Shown here: positions 6,747 to 13,585 of the stretch, piece after piece
Layout: each line of letters begins with the position of its first letter
How positions within the stretch are numbered: position 1 is the stretch's first letter
Source: Victivallales bacterium Lenti_02
GTDB taxonomy: Bacteria > Verrucomicrobiota > Lentisphaeria > Oligosphaerales > Lenti-02
Assembly: GCA_001603055.1 (NCBI GenBank)
Contig: LVAZ01000339.1
Coordinates: forward strand, 1 to 25,396
Direction: 5' to 3'
Length of the DNA stretch: 25,396 nt
Position numbers and translations under genes: made by a program
Notes under the pieces: generated by a model
Seen by the model: the letters and a program-made list of their open reading frames with translations, nothing else
Database searches by the model: none
Told to the model about the DNA's origin: nothing

Positions 6747-7697
6747 ATGTCCGACAAGATTCGGTTGGGGATCAGCACCTGCCTGCTCGGCGAGCCAGTC
6801 CGCTACGACGGCCAGCACAAGCTCGACCGCTATCTGCGCGACACGCTGGGCATGTATGTGGAGTTCGTGCCGGTGTGCCCGGAGGTGGAGGCGGGATTCG
6901 GGGTGCCGCGCCCGGCCATGCGGCTCGAGGGGCTGCCCGAGTCGCCCCGGCTGGTGACGGTGAACGACGGGGTGGACCATACCGAGCGGATGCTCGAATG
7001 GTGCCGCCGCCGGGTGCGCGAGCTGGCGGGCGAGGGGTTGTGCGGCTTCATCTTCAAGAGCAAATCCCCGAGCAGCGGCATGGAGCGGGTGAAGGTCTAC
7101 CACCCCTCGGGGATGCCGAGCCACACGGGCGTCGGGCTGTTCGCGCGGGCCTTCATGGACCATTTTCCGCTGCTGCCGGTGGAGGAGGAGGGGCGGCTGC
7201 ACGACCCCGAGCTGCGGGAGAATTTCGTCGAGCGCATCTTCGTCATGCGCCGCTGGCGGGATTTGCAGGAGAACCGCCGCACGCTCGGCGGCCTGGTGGC
7301 CTTCCACACCGCGCACAAGCTGCTGCTGATGTCCCACAGCGTGGAAAGCTACCGCGCGCTGGGCCGGCTGGTGGCGAGAGGGAGCGAACGCCCCCTCGAC
7401 GAGCTGTTCGCCGAGTACGAGGCGGGCTTTCTCAAGGCCCTGAAACTGATTGCCACCCGGCCCAAGCACACCAATGTGCTCCAGCATGTCATGGGTTACT
7501 TCAAAAAGCAGTTGAGCGCCGACGAGAAGGCGGAGCTGCTCGAATGGATCGAGGCGTACCACGGCGGCACCGCCACGCTGGCGATTCCCATGACCCTGCT
7601 GAACCACTATGTGCGCAAGTACGGGGAGGAGTATCTGGCCGGGCAGGTCTATCTCCATCCCCACCCGGTGGAGCTGCAACTGCGCAACCACGCCTAG
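6747..7697 (+). CDS. DUF523-DUF1722 fusion protein (TudS-like/YbgA-like)
   Basis: A 316-residue cytoplasmic protein made of an N-terminal DUF523 domain (about 1-150) and a C-terminal DUF1722 domain (about 190-310). DUF523 includes the thiouracil desulfidase TudS, an iron-sulfur enzyme that binds its cluster through three cysteines. Here the first two are present, in STCLLGEPVRYDG (C12) and VCPEVEAGFGVPRP (C44). The third position, usually Cys in the SPSCG motif, is Ser in SPSSG (107-111); C99 lies nearby in the same strand region. DUF1722 resembles E. coli YbgA and has HTAHKLLLMSHS and RPKHTNVLQHVMGYFKK. The start at 6747 has a modest GGGGA before it. Its stop overlaps the stop of the converging permease gene. 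Function could be thio-base or thionucleotide handling, but the missing ligand makes this uncertain. Confidence 0.85.
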   Translation: MSDKIRLGISTCLLGEPVRYDGQHKLDRYLRDTLGMYVEFVPVCPEVEAGFGVPRPAMRLEGLPESPRLVTVNDGVDHTERMLEWCRRRVRELAGEGLCGFIFKSKSPSSGMERVKVYHPSGMPSHTGVGLFARAFMDHFPLLPVEEEGRLHDPELRENFVERIFVMRRWRDLQENRRTLGGLVAFHTAHKLLLMSHSVESYRALGRLVARGSERPLDELFAEYEAGFLKALKLIATRPKHTNVLQHVMGYFKKQLSADEKAELLEWIEAYHGGTATLAIPMTLLNHYVRKYGEEYLAGQVYLHPHPVELQLRNHA

Positions 7698-8971
7698 CGC
7701 TCGCGCAGTTCCTCGGCGGGATCGCGCAGGACGGCGGCGAAGGCGGGAAGCCAGGCGGCGAGCAGGGCCAGGACCAGGGCCGAGCCGAAGGCCAGGCCGA
7801 CGGTGCGCAAGGGGAGGGCGGCCAGCGCGGGGGCCTGTCCGTCGAGCAGCCGGGCGAGCAGCCGCCCCGCCGCGCCGCCGGCCAGAAGACCCGCCGCTCC
7901 GCCCAGCACGGCGGCCAGCGCGGCGCGGGCCAGCAGCAGAACCAGCAGGCGCGGGGTGGACAGCCCCAGCGTGCGGAGCAGGGCGCTTTCCTCCCGCCGC
8001 TGCCCGGTGTTCACGGCGGTGAGGATCACGAGCCAGACGGCGCTGACGGCAATCGCGACCAGGGAAAACAGGTTGGCGCGCTCCTCGCGCTGCCGGCGCA
8101 GGTCCTCCCGCGCCGCCTGTTCGCGGGCCACGGTCTCGCGGGCGGCCGCCGCCAGCTTGTAGCGGGCCTCGGCCCGGGCGATGATGCGGTTCCCGATCTC
8201 GACGACCTGGGTGTCGGGCAGAATGCCGGTGATGTCGCGGCGGACAACGCCGATGGCCTCGGGGCCGATGCACAGGCATTCGAGGGCGAGGATGGCGTTG
8301 ATCTTGCCGGGTTCGCCGAGCAGGTTCTGGGCGTCGGGCAGGGGAATCCAGGCGGTGATGTCGTCCTTGCTGCCGCGCTGTCCATGGCAGGCGCCGACGG
8401 TGAACTCGCGGCCCAGGAGGATGGTCTTGTCGCCGGTCTTCAGGCCGAGGGACTGGTGCAGTTCGTGGCCGAGGACGATGGTGCCTTCGGCCACGGGCTG
8501 GACCATGGGCTTCTTCGGATTGCGGTGGAGGTCGGGGATTTCCCCGCGCGAACCGACCAGGAGGATGGAGCGGCCGGTTTCCGGCCACAGAACCCGGCGC
8601 TGGAGATAGGGCAGGATGTGGCGGATGGAGACGATCTTCGAGGTGCTCAGCCGGGTGGCGTAGTCCTCGGGCATGGTCTGGGTGCCGTAGTCCTGGCGGT
8701 ACCATTCGGCCAAGTCCTGCCCGGCGGGGAGGATCACGCAGTTGAAGGAGAGCTGGAGCATGGCCTTGCGCATTTCGTCGGCCATCAGGGCGAGAGTCTC
8801 GTCCTGCCGGGCGGCGGCGCGTTCGAGCGCTTCCGCGGTCCGCTCGTCGTGGCTGGCGAGAAGGACGCGGGCGGCGACCAGCGTGCCGGCGGCCACGGCC
8901 AGGGCGAGGATTCCCAGGGCGAACGTAGCCCAGCGGTGGCGGATTTCCCGGCGGAATAGGCGGCAGAGCAT
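7694..8971 (-). CDS. FtsX-like ABC transporter permease (second of a pair)
   Basis: A 425-residue integral membrane protein with MacB/FtsX-type layout. It has one N-terminal helix (about 17-38), a long extracytoplasmic region (about 40-300) ending in an Ala/Arg/Glu-rich predicted coiled coil, then three C-terminal helices. Between them is the family's cytoplasmic REESALLRTLGLS segment, which normally contacts the ATPase, and it ends with DPAEELRER. Such permeases move lipoproteins, peptides or lipids, or transmit signals across the membrane, powered by a separate ATP-binding protein. None is encoded nearby. The ATG at 8971 is preferred over an in-frame TTG at 8983 because TGAGG lies six bases before it. 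That leaves 8 bp after the upstream permease's stop, so translation is probably coupled. Shared motifs such as KDDI and EIGNR show it is a paralogue of its neighbour. Confidence 0.85.
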   Translation of the reverse strand: MLCRLFRREIRHRWATFALGILALAVAAGTLVAARVLLASHDERTAEALERAAARQDETLALMADEMRKAMLQLSFNCVILPAGQDLAEWYRQDYGTQTMPEDYATRLSTSKIVSIRHILPYLQRRVLWPETGRSILLVGSRGEIPDLHRNPKKPMVQPVAEGTIVLGHELHQSLGLKTGDKTILLGREFTVGACHGQRGSKDDITAWIPLPDAQNLLGEPGKINAILALECLCIGPEAIGVVRRDITGILPDTQVVEIGNRIIARAEARYKLAAAARETVAREQAAREDLRRQREERANLFSLVAIAVSAVWLVILTAVNTGQRREESALLRTLGLSTPRLLVLLLARAALAAVLGGAAGLLAGGAAGRLLARLLDGQAPALAALPLRTVGLAFGSALVLALLAAWLPAFAAVLRDPAEELRER

Positions 8972-8979
8972 GGCGGACC

Positions 8980-10221
8980 TCAAGGATCGTTGCGGAGCGC
9001 GTCCGCCGGATCGCGGCGGATGTGGCGGTGGACGATGGCGGCGGCGACCAGCGGGGCGGGGAGGGCGGCGGCGACGGCGGCCAGCAGCGAGGATGCCGTC
9101 AGGCCGGGAAGCCAGAACAGGGAACCCGCCGCCAGGCCCAGGACGGCCGCCAGATGCACCCGCCCCAGAAACACCGCCCGGATGCGGCGGCCGGGCAGGC
9201 CGAGCGCGGCGAGCAGGCCGATCTCGGCGCGGCGGCGGGCCAGGTTGAGGACGGTCAGCACCGCCAGCCAGAGGGCGCTGAGGGCGACGGCGCCCGCCGC
9301 CAGCGCCAGCCCCAGGCGCGCCTGCGAGCGGAGCAGATTCTCCTGCCGCTCCCGCGCCTGGACGAGCAGATTGGCCGCTTCCTGTTCGGCCATGCGGCGG
9401 GCCCGGAGATTGGCGACGACCCGGTTGCCGATCTCGACGGCCTGCGCCTCGGGCAGGCGTTCGGCCAGTTCGGCGCGGATTTTGCCCGCGTCGCCCCAGG
9501 CCGCCGGGCGCTGGAGGGCGAGGATTTCATTCACCTCGCCGGGACGGCCGAGAATCGCCCGGGCGTCTTCGAGCGCGAGGTGGAGGGCGATGTCGTCCTT
9601 GGCTCCGGCGGATTCGCGGCGGCGGCGGATGCGGAACACGCGCCCGGCCACCGCCAGGTCCTGGCCGGGGACGAGGCCGAAGGCCCGGGCGATTTCGTTG
9701 CCGACGTCCACCTGACCGGGAGGCACGGTGCGCTCCAGCCAGCGTTCGCCGAGGGGACTGGGATGCAGCACCTCGGCGGCGGAGCCGTCGACGATGACGG
9801 TCCAGCGCCGTTCCGGCCAGAACAGCCGCCCGGTCAGGCGGGGCAGGAGATGTTCGAGGGTGTCGAGCGGTCGGGCGCGCAGGCGGGCGACCGCGTCGGA
9901 CGGCAGGCTTCTGACCGCGAAATCCTCGTTGTGCCAGTCCGCCAGATTTTGCTCGCGGGGAAGGATGACGGTCTGGAATCCCGCCTTGGTCATGGCCGCG
10001 GCCAGTTCCTCCTGATAGGCGGCATAGCGTTCGTCCAGCTCCCGCTCCTGGTCCCGCAGGAGAGCTTCCGCCTGCCGTCGCCCGGCGCGCTGCGAGCCCA
10101 GCACACCGAGCACGGCGGCCACGCCGGCGGCGACGGCCAGGACGGAGAGGAGAAACTGCCCCGGACGGCGACGGATTTCCTGGCGGGTCAGATAGCTGGG
10201 ACCAAGTTGAAAATCGTTCAT
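8980..10221 (-). CDS. FtsX-like ABC transporter permease (first of a pair)
   Basis: A 413-residue membrane protein with the same plan as the downstream permease. It has an N-terminal helix (about 23-42), an extracytoplasmic domain with PREQNLADWHNEDF, AKDDIALHLALEDA and VEIGNRVVANLRARR, an Arg/Gln-rich coiled-coil stretch, then three helices around RRAEIGLLAALGLPGRRIR, the segment expected to face the ATPase. It ends with DPADALRNDP. The start ATG at 10221 begins MNDFQLGPSYL; a longer in-frame extension reaches 10272, but the ATG gives the normal N-terminus. The ribosome-binding site is weak. The upstream periplasmic TPR gene on the same strand ends 92 bp away, so the three may be co-transcribed. 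The absence of an ATPase gene suggests a partner encoded elsewhere. Confidence 0.85.
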   Translation of the reverse strand: MNDFQLGPSYLTRQEIRRRPGQFLLSVLAVAAGVAAVLGVLGSQRAGRRQAEALLRDQERELDERYAAYQEELAAAMTKAGFQTVILPREQNLADWHNEDFAVRSLPSDAVARLRARPLDTLEHLLPRLTGRLFWPERRWTVIVDGSAAEVLHPSPLGERWLERTVPPGQVDVGNEIARAFGLVPGQDLAVAGRVFRIRRRRESAGAKDDIALHLALEDARAILGRPGEVNEILALQRPAAWGDAGKIRAELAERLPEAQAVEIGNRVVANLRARRMAEQEAANLLVQARERQENLLRSQARLGLALAAGAVALSALWLAVLTVLNLARRRAEIGLLAALGLPGRRIRAVFLGRVHLAAVLGLAAGSLFWLPGLTASSLLAAVAAALPAPLVAAAIVHRHIRRDPADALRNDP

Positions 10222-10272
10222 GGTGCTCGCCGATGCTCGCGACAACGTGCCGAATCCCTCCCACCATAGCAC

Positions 10273-10292
10273 CTGTCGGGGGGGGGCGACAG
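10273..10292. repeat. G9 homopolymer in a small hairpin
   Basis: CTGTCG (10273-10278) pairs with CGACAG (10287-10292) around a loop of G residues; the uninterrupted G run covers 10278-10286 (nine bases). It lies between the TPR gene and the first permease gene. Long G runs can vary in length by slippage and are also a place for sequencing errors. Confidence 0.6.
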
Positions 10293-10313
10293 TCCGGCGG
10301 CGCGAGAAATCGG

Positions 10314-11378
10314 CTAGGGCTGGCTGAGGATATCGAGACCAAGATCGAGCAGCAGATGCTTGGTCTGCCGCCGCTCGATTTCGTACTGGGGCTGGTTGCC
10401 GGGGGTCCAGGCGGCTTTGCCCGCCTTGGTGACGGGGTAGTTGAAATAGGCCTGGACGGTGACCGGGTCCTTGGCATTGGCGCGCTTCGCGCCCTCCTTG
10501 ACCAGGGCGTCCTCGAGGGTGGCCTGCACTTCCCGCTGCGAGAGCCCCGCCGCCACCTGGATGTCGCAGTGGTAGGCCGCCTCGCCCTTCGCCTCCCGGC
10601 GGACGGTGTATTCGCGCACGAAGGCGGCTTCGAACTGACGCTCGACCACGAAGCTCCGCCGTTCGAGGGTGGTCGCCTGGTTGGCGGCTTCCTTGGCCAG
10701 AGCATGGTTGGGATGACGGGCGGCGAAGCGCCGGAGGGCCTGGGCGGCCGCGGCTTCCTGCCCCTCGGTGGCGGCCAGAGCCCGGGCCGCCTGGAATTCT
10801 GCCTGGACCAGCAGGTCGCTCTTCGGATAGCTCCTGGCGAGCAGGGCGAAGGTTTCCCGGGCCGCCGCCGTCTGGCCCAGGGATTCGTGCTGGATGGAGG
10901 CGATGCGGAAGAGGGCGTCGTCGGCCAGCCGCGCCTCGGGAAAACTCTCCACCAGCTTGCGCAGGAGGGCGATGGCGGGCTCGAACCGTTCCCGGCCCGC
11001 CAGATTCTCGGCCTTCAGCCAGAGTTGCAGGGGCTGGCCGTCGAAATCGGAGTTGACCTCGACGAAGTCGGCGAACTCCCTGGCCTCGGCCGCCTCCGGG
11101 GCCCGGGGATATTTCGCGACGAGGGTCTGGGCGGTTTCCCGGGCGGCGGCGGGTTGGCCGGCGACGGTGATCTGGAGCCGGGCGAGGCGGAGCAGGGCGG
11201 CGGGGGCACGGGCATGCTCCGGCTGGTGGAAGACAAACCGCCGGTACTCGAGGAGGGCGAAGACCTCGTCCCCGGTCCGGTACAGTTCCTCGGCGAAGGC
11301 CAACTGGCCATCGTCCGCACGGATGGCGGCCGGAACGGAAAAGAGGCCGGCCAGCAGGAGGAGAATGAGCTGTTTCAT
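10314..11378 (-). CDS. Secreted TPR protein (YbgF/BamD-like repeats)
   Basis: A 354-residue protein with a clear signal peptide (MKQLILLLLAGLFSVPAAIRA, cleavage near 21). About six degenerate tetratricopeptide-type helix pairs follow, such as AEELYRTGDEVFALLEYRRF (residues 29-48), and FEPAIALLRKLVESFPEARLADDALFRIA near the middle. The spacing and the hydrophobic/acidic pattern resemble YbgF/CpoB- and BamD-like envelope repeat proteins. There is no lipobox cysteine, so it is probably a soluble periplasmic protein. The C-terminal 100 residues are not repeat-like and include a region rich in charged residues and aromatic pairs (PQYEIERR). The ATG at 11378 is chosen because the signal peptide begins there; an in-frame extension upstream lacks one. 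It precedes the permease pair by 92 bp, so it may be their periplasmic partner, but no function can be assigned. Confidence 0.78.
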   Translation of the reverse strand: MKQLILLLLAGLFSVPAAIRADDGQLAFAEELYRTGDEVFALLEYRRFVFHQPEHARAPAALLRLARLQITVAGQPAAARETAQTLVAKYPRAPEAAEAREFADFVEVNSDFDGQPLQLWLKAENLAGRERFEPAIALLRKLVESFPEARLADDALFRIASIQHESLGQTAAARETFALLARSYPKSDLLVQAEFQAARALAATEGQEAAAAQALRRFAARHPNHALAKEAANQATTLERRSFVVERQFEAAFVREYTVRREAKGEAAYHCDIQVAAGLSQREVQATLEDALVKEGAKRANAKDPVTVQAYFNYPVTKAGKAAWTPGNQPQYEIERRQTKHLLLDLGLDILSQP

Positions 11379-11666
11379 GGTGGCTCTCGCTTGGTTGCGG
11401 AAGGGATGGATGGACCCTGCAACCATCGACCGGCGTGTGCCGCCGGGGTTCCCGGAACCCGCCGCCCCCGCCTGCCCGTCCGGAAATGTTGCCCGCCGCA
11501 GGGGTTGCGGGAAGGGGAAAACGGGCGATACTTCCCGATCATGGCGGCTTCTTTCCCGGTTCCCCGCTCCGGCTGTCCCCCGTTCAATGGATTGGGAACC
11601 ATATGGATGCGCCGGGCGCTGAGCGGGCGGGCGGCGATTGAGGGGCGCCGGACGGGGGCGGGACCA

Positions 11667-11694
11667 TTGACAAGTTGAATTGGCAACCTACTTT
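11667..11694 (+). promoter_or_regulatory. Strong sigma70-like promoter of the pilus motor operon
   Basis: A perfect -35 box TTGACA (11667-11672) and a -10 box TACTTT (11689-11694) are 16 bp apart, inside the only AT-rich island of this intergenic region. Transcription would start near 11701, giving a leader of about 85 bases before the GTG start at 11785. The spacer holds GTTGAATTGGCAAC, a short imperfect palindrome that could be a regulator site. Confidence 0.6.
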
Positions 11695-11774
11695 TCCTCA
11701 AGGACCGATCAGGATCGCGGCGCGAATCCGTCTGCCCGCCCGGTTGCGGACGGCGGCTTCCCCCGGTAACCACT

Positions 11775-11778
11775 GAGG
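11775..11778 (+). promoter_or_regulatory. Ribosome-binding site selecting a GTG start
   Basis: GAGG at 11775-11778 lies six bases before the GTG at 11785. The next in-frame ATG (11800) has only a poor GGA upstream. Starting at GTG also puts the catalytic motifs of this protein at exactly the same residue numbers as in the downstream paralogue. Confidence 0.6.
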
Positions 11779-11784
11779 TGCATA

Positions 11785-13533
11785 GTGGCTGGAACTGGCA
11801 TGGACGATCTCATTGTCGAGCTGCTGCTCGCCCGCGGCATGCTCAGCAAGGAGCAACTGATGCAGGCCAAGGACATGGCTTCGGTGGACCGGAGCCCCCT
11901 GCTCGACACCCTCGAACAGATGAAGTTCGTCAACGAGGAGGACGTCCTGCTCATTCTCGGCGCCGAGTACGGGATGGACATCTTCGACTTCACCGACTGC
12001 AAGATTCCGCCCGAGGTGATCGCGGCGGTGCCGCGGGACATCGCCCGCCGCTACGAGGTGATCCCGGTGGGCAAGCGCGAGGGCACCCTCACGGTGGCCA
12101 TGGCCGATCCGACCGACCTCGACGCCCTCGACGCCGTGCGCTACATCCTCAAATGCGACATCGAGGGCGTGGTCGCCTCGCGCAAGCAGATCCAGCACGC
12201 GCTCAGCTACTACTACGGGGACATCGAGGAATCCGTCGAGTCCTTCCTCGAGGACATGACCGAGGGCACCCTCGACATCAGCGAGGTGGCCACCACCGAC
12301 GTGACCACCGACACCGGCGGCGAGGAGGACAGCGACGCCCCCATCATCCGCCTGGTCTCCCTGCTCATCCTCGAAGCCTTCCGCACCCGCGCCTCGGACA
12401 TCCATCTCGAACCCCTCGAAAAGCGCTTCCGCGTGCGCTACCGCATCGACGGCGTCCTCCACGAAATCCAGGACTGCCCGCCGAAGTACCTGCAGAACAA
12501 CGTCATCAGCCGCCTGAAACTGATGGCCGACATGGACCTCTCCGAGCACCGCATCCCGCAGGACGGCCGTATCCGCATCCCCGCCCTGGGGCGCGACCTG
12601 GACTTGCGCGTCTCCGACATCCCCACCACGCACGGCGAATCCATCGTCATGCGTATCCTCGACAAGTCGAGCGTCATGCTCGGCATCTCCGAGCTGGGCT
12701 TCTTCCAGGACGACCAGGAAACGATCCTGCGGATCATCAACCTGCCGGACGGCATCTTCCTCGTCACCGGCCCCACCGGCTCCGGCAAGACCACCTCCCT
12801 CTACTCCTTCCTCCACACCCTCAACCAGCCCACCCGCAAAATCATCACCGCCGAGGACCCCGTCGAGTACGAACTCTCGGGCATCAACCAGGTCCAGATC
12901 AACCCCGAGATCAAGTTCACCTTCGCCAACGCCCTGCGCTCGATGCTCCGCCAGGCGCCGAACATCATCATGGTGGGGGAAATCCGCGACGTGGAGACCG
13001 GCGAGATCGCGATCAACGCCGCCCTCACCGGCCACCTGGTCTTCTCGACCCTGCACACCAACGACGCCCCCAGCGCCATCACCCGTCTCATGGACATGGG
13101 CATCAAGCCCTTCCTCGTGGCCTCCGCCGTGCGCGCCATCATGGCCCAGCGCCTGCTGCGCCGCAACTGCAAGAAATGCCTCGCCCCCTCCGTGCCGAGC
13201 GACGACGAGGTGGAATTCCTCGGCATGACCCGCGAGGACTTCGCCGACGCGAAACTGCAGAAGGGCGCCGGCTGCTCGGAATGCAGCAAGGGCTACAAGG
13301 GCCGCATGGGCATCTACGAAATCTTCATTCTGGACAACTCCATCCAGGCCCTCATCTACGAGAAGGCGGACGCCGGCGTCATCCGCGTCCGCGCCCGCCA
13401 GCTCGGCATGCGCACTCTGCGCGAGGACGGGCTGCGCAAGGCCATGGCCGGCCTCACCACCCTCGAGGAGGTGATCCGCCTGACCGTGGGCGACGAGCAG
13501 GAAGTGGTCGATGCGGCCCAGGGCATCGAGTGA
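11785..13533 (+). CDS. PilB/GspE-type pilus assembly ATPase (first copy)
   Basis: A 582-residue cytoplasmic secretion ATPase of the GspE/PilB family, which powers pilus extension or type II secretion through the PilC/GspF platform. The N-terminal MshEN/T2SSE_N domain spans about 6-160, with an acidic low-complexity linker (about 160-180). The core has Walker A GPTGSGKT (329-336), an Asp-box segment with ITAEDPVEYEL, Walker B IIMVGEIRD (394-402), the His-box STLHTNDAPSAITRL, and a four-cysteine zinc site (C462, C465, C497, C500) followed by GYKGRMGIYEIF. All catalytic elements look intact. The start is GTG at 11785. The gene leads an operon with a second PilB-type gene 52 bp downstream, then PilT and PilC. 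PilB and GspE cannot be separated by eye; the PilT neighbour argues for a type IV pilus. Confidence 0.93.
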   Translation: MAGTGMDDLIVELLLARGMLSKEQLMQAKDMASVDRSPLLDTLEQMKFVNEEDVLLILGAEYGMDIFDFTDCKIPPEVIAAVPRDIARRYEVIPVGKREGTLTVAMADPTDLDALDAVRYILKCDIEGVVASRKQIQHALSYYYGDIEESVESFLEDMTEGTLDISEVATTDVTTDTGGEEDSDAPIIRLVSLLILEAFRTRASDIHLEPLEKRFRVRYRIDGVLHEIQDCPPKYLQNNVISRLKLMADMDLSEHRIPQDGRIRIPALGRDLDLRVSDIPTTHGESIVMRILDKSSVMLGISELGFFQDDQETILRIINLPDGIFLVTGPTGSGKTTSLYSFLHTLNQPTRKIITAEDPVEYELSGINQVQINPEIKFTFANALRSMLRQAPNIIMVGEIRDVETGEIAINAALTGHLVFSTLHTNDAPSAITRLMDMGIKPFLVASAVRAIMAQRLLRRNCKKCLAPSVPSDDEVEFLGMTREDFADAKLQKGAGCSECSKGYKGRMGIYEIFILDNSIQALIYEKADAGVIRVRARQLGMRTLREDGLRKAMAGLTTLEEVIRLTVGDEQEVVDAAQGIE

Positions 13534-13549
13534 CCCCCAAGGAAGGAAC

Positions 13550-13566
13550 GGGCGGCCCCGCCGCCC
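13550..13566 (+). promoter_or_regulatory. Small GC hairpin between the two PilB-type genes
   Basis: GGGCGG (13550-13555) pairs with CCGCCC (13561-13566) around a five-base loop, in the 52-bp gap and 19 bases before the start codon at 13586. It could tune translation or mRNA processing. There is no T-run. Confidence 0.35.
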
Positions 13567-13585
13567 CGCGACAGGATAGCACACC

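Larger units (their letters stand above)
11379..11784. other. Divergent intergenic region before the pilus motor operon
   Basis: About 400 bp between the minus-strand TPR gene and the first PilB-type gene. It holds a good plus-strand promoter at 11667-11694 and a six-base-stem inverted repeat GGGTTC-CCG-GAACCC at 11446-11460. There is also a CCATATGG palindrome just after 11600. I see no convincing minus-strand promoter, no ORF with family features and no RNA gene. Confidence 0.6.

Noticed and set aside
5348..8959. A 1203-codon plus-strand open frame
   Set aside because: It crosses four real genes and an intergenic region in both orientations, with low-complexity composition. It is a GC-driven shadow.
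8972..8983. TTG start for the second permease, giving a four-residue extension
   Set aside because: The ATG at 8971 has a TGAGG six bases upstream and starts a normal N-terminus; TTG would have no clear ribosome-binding site.
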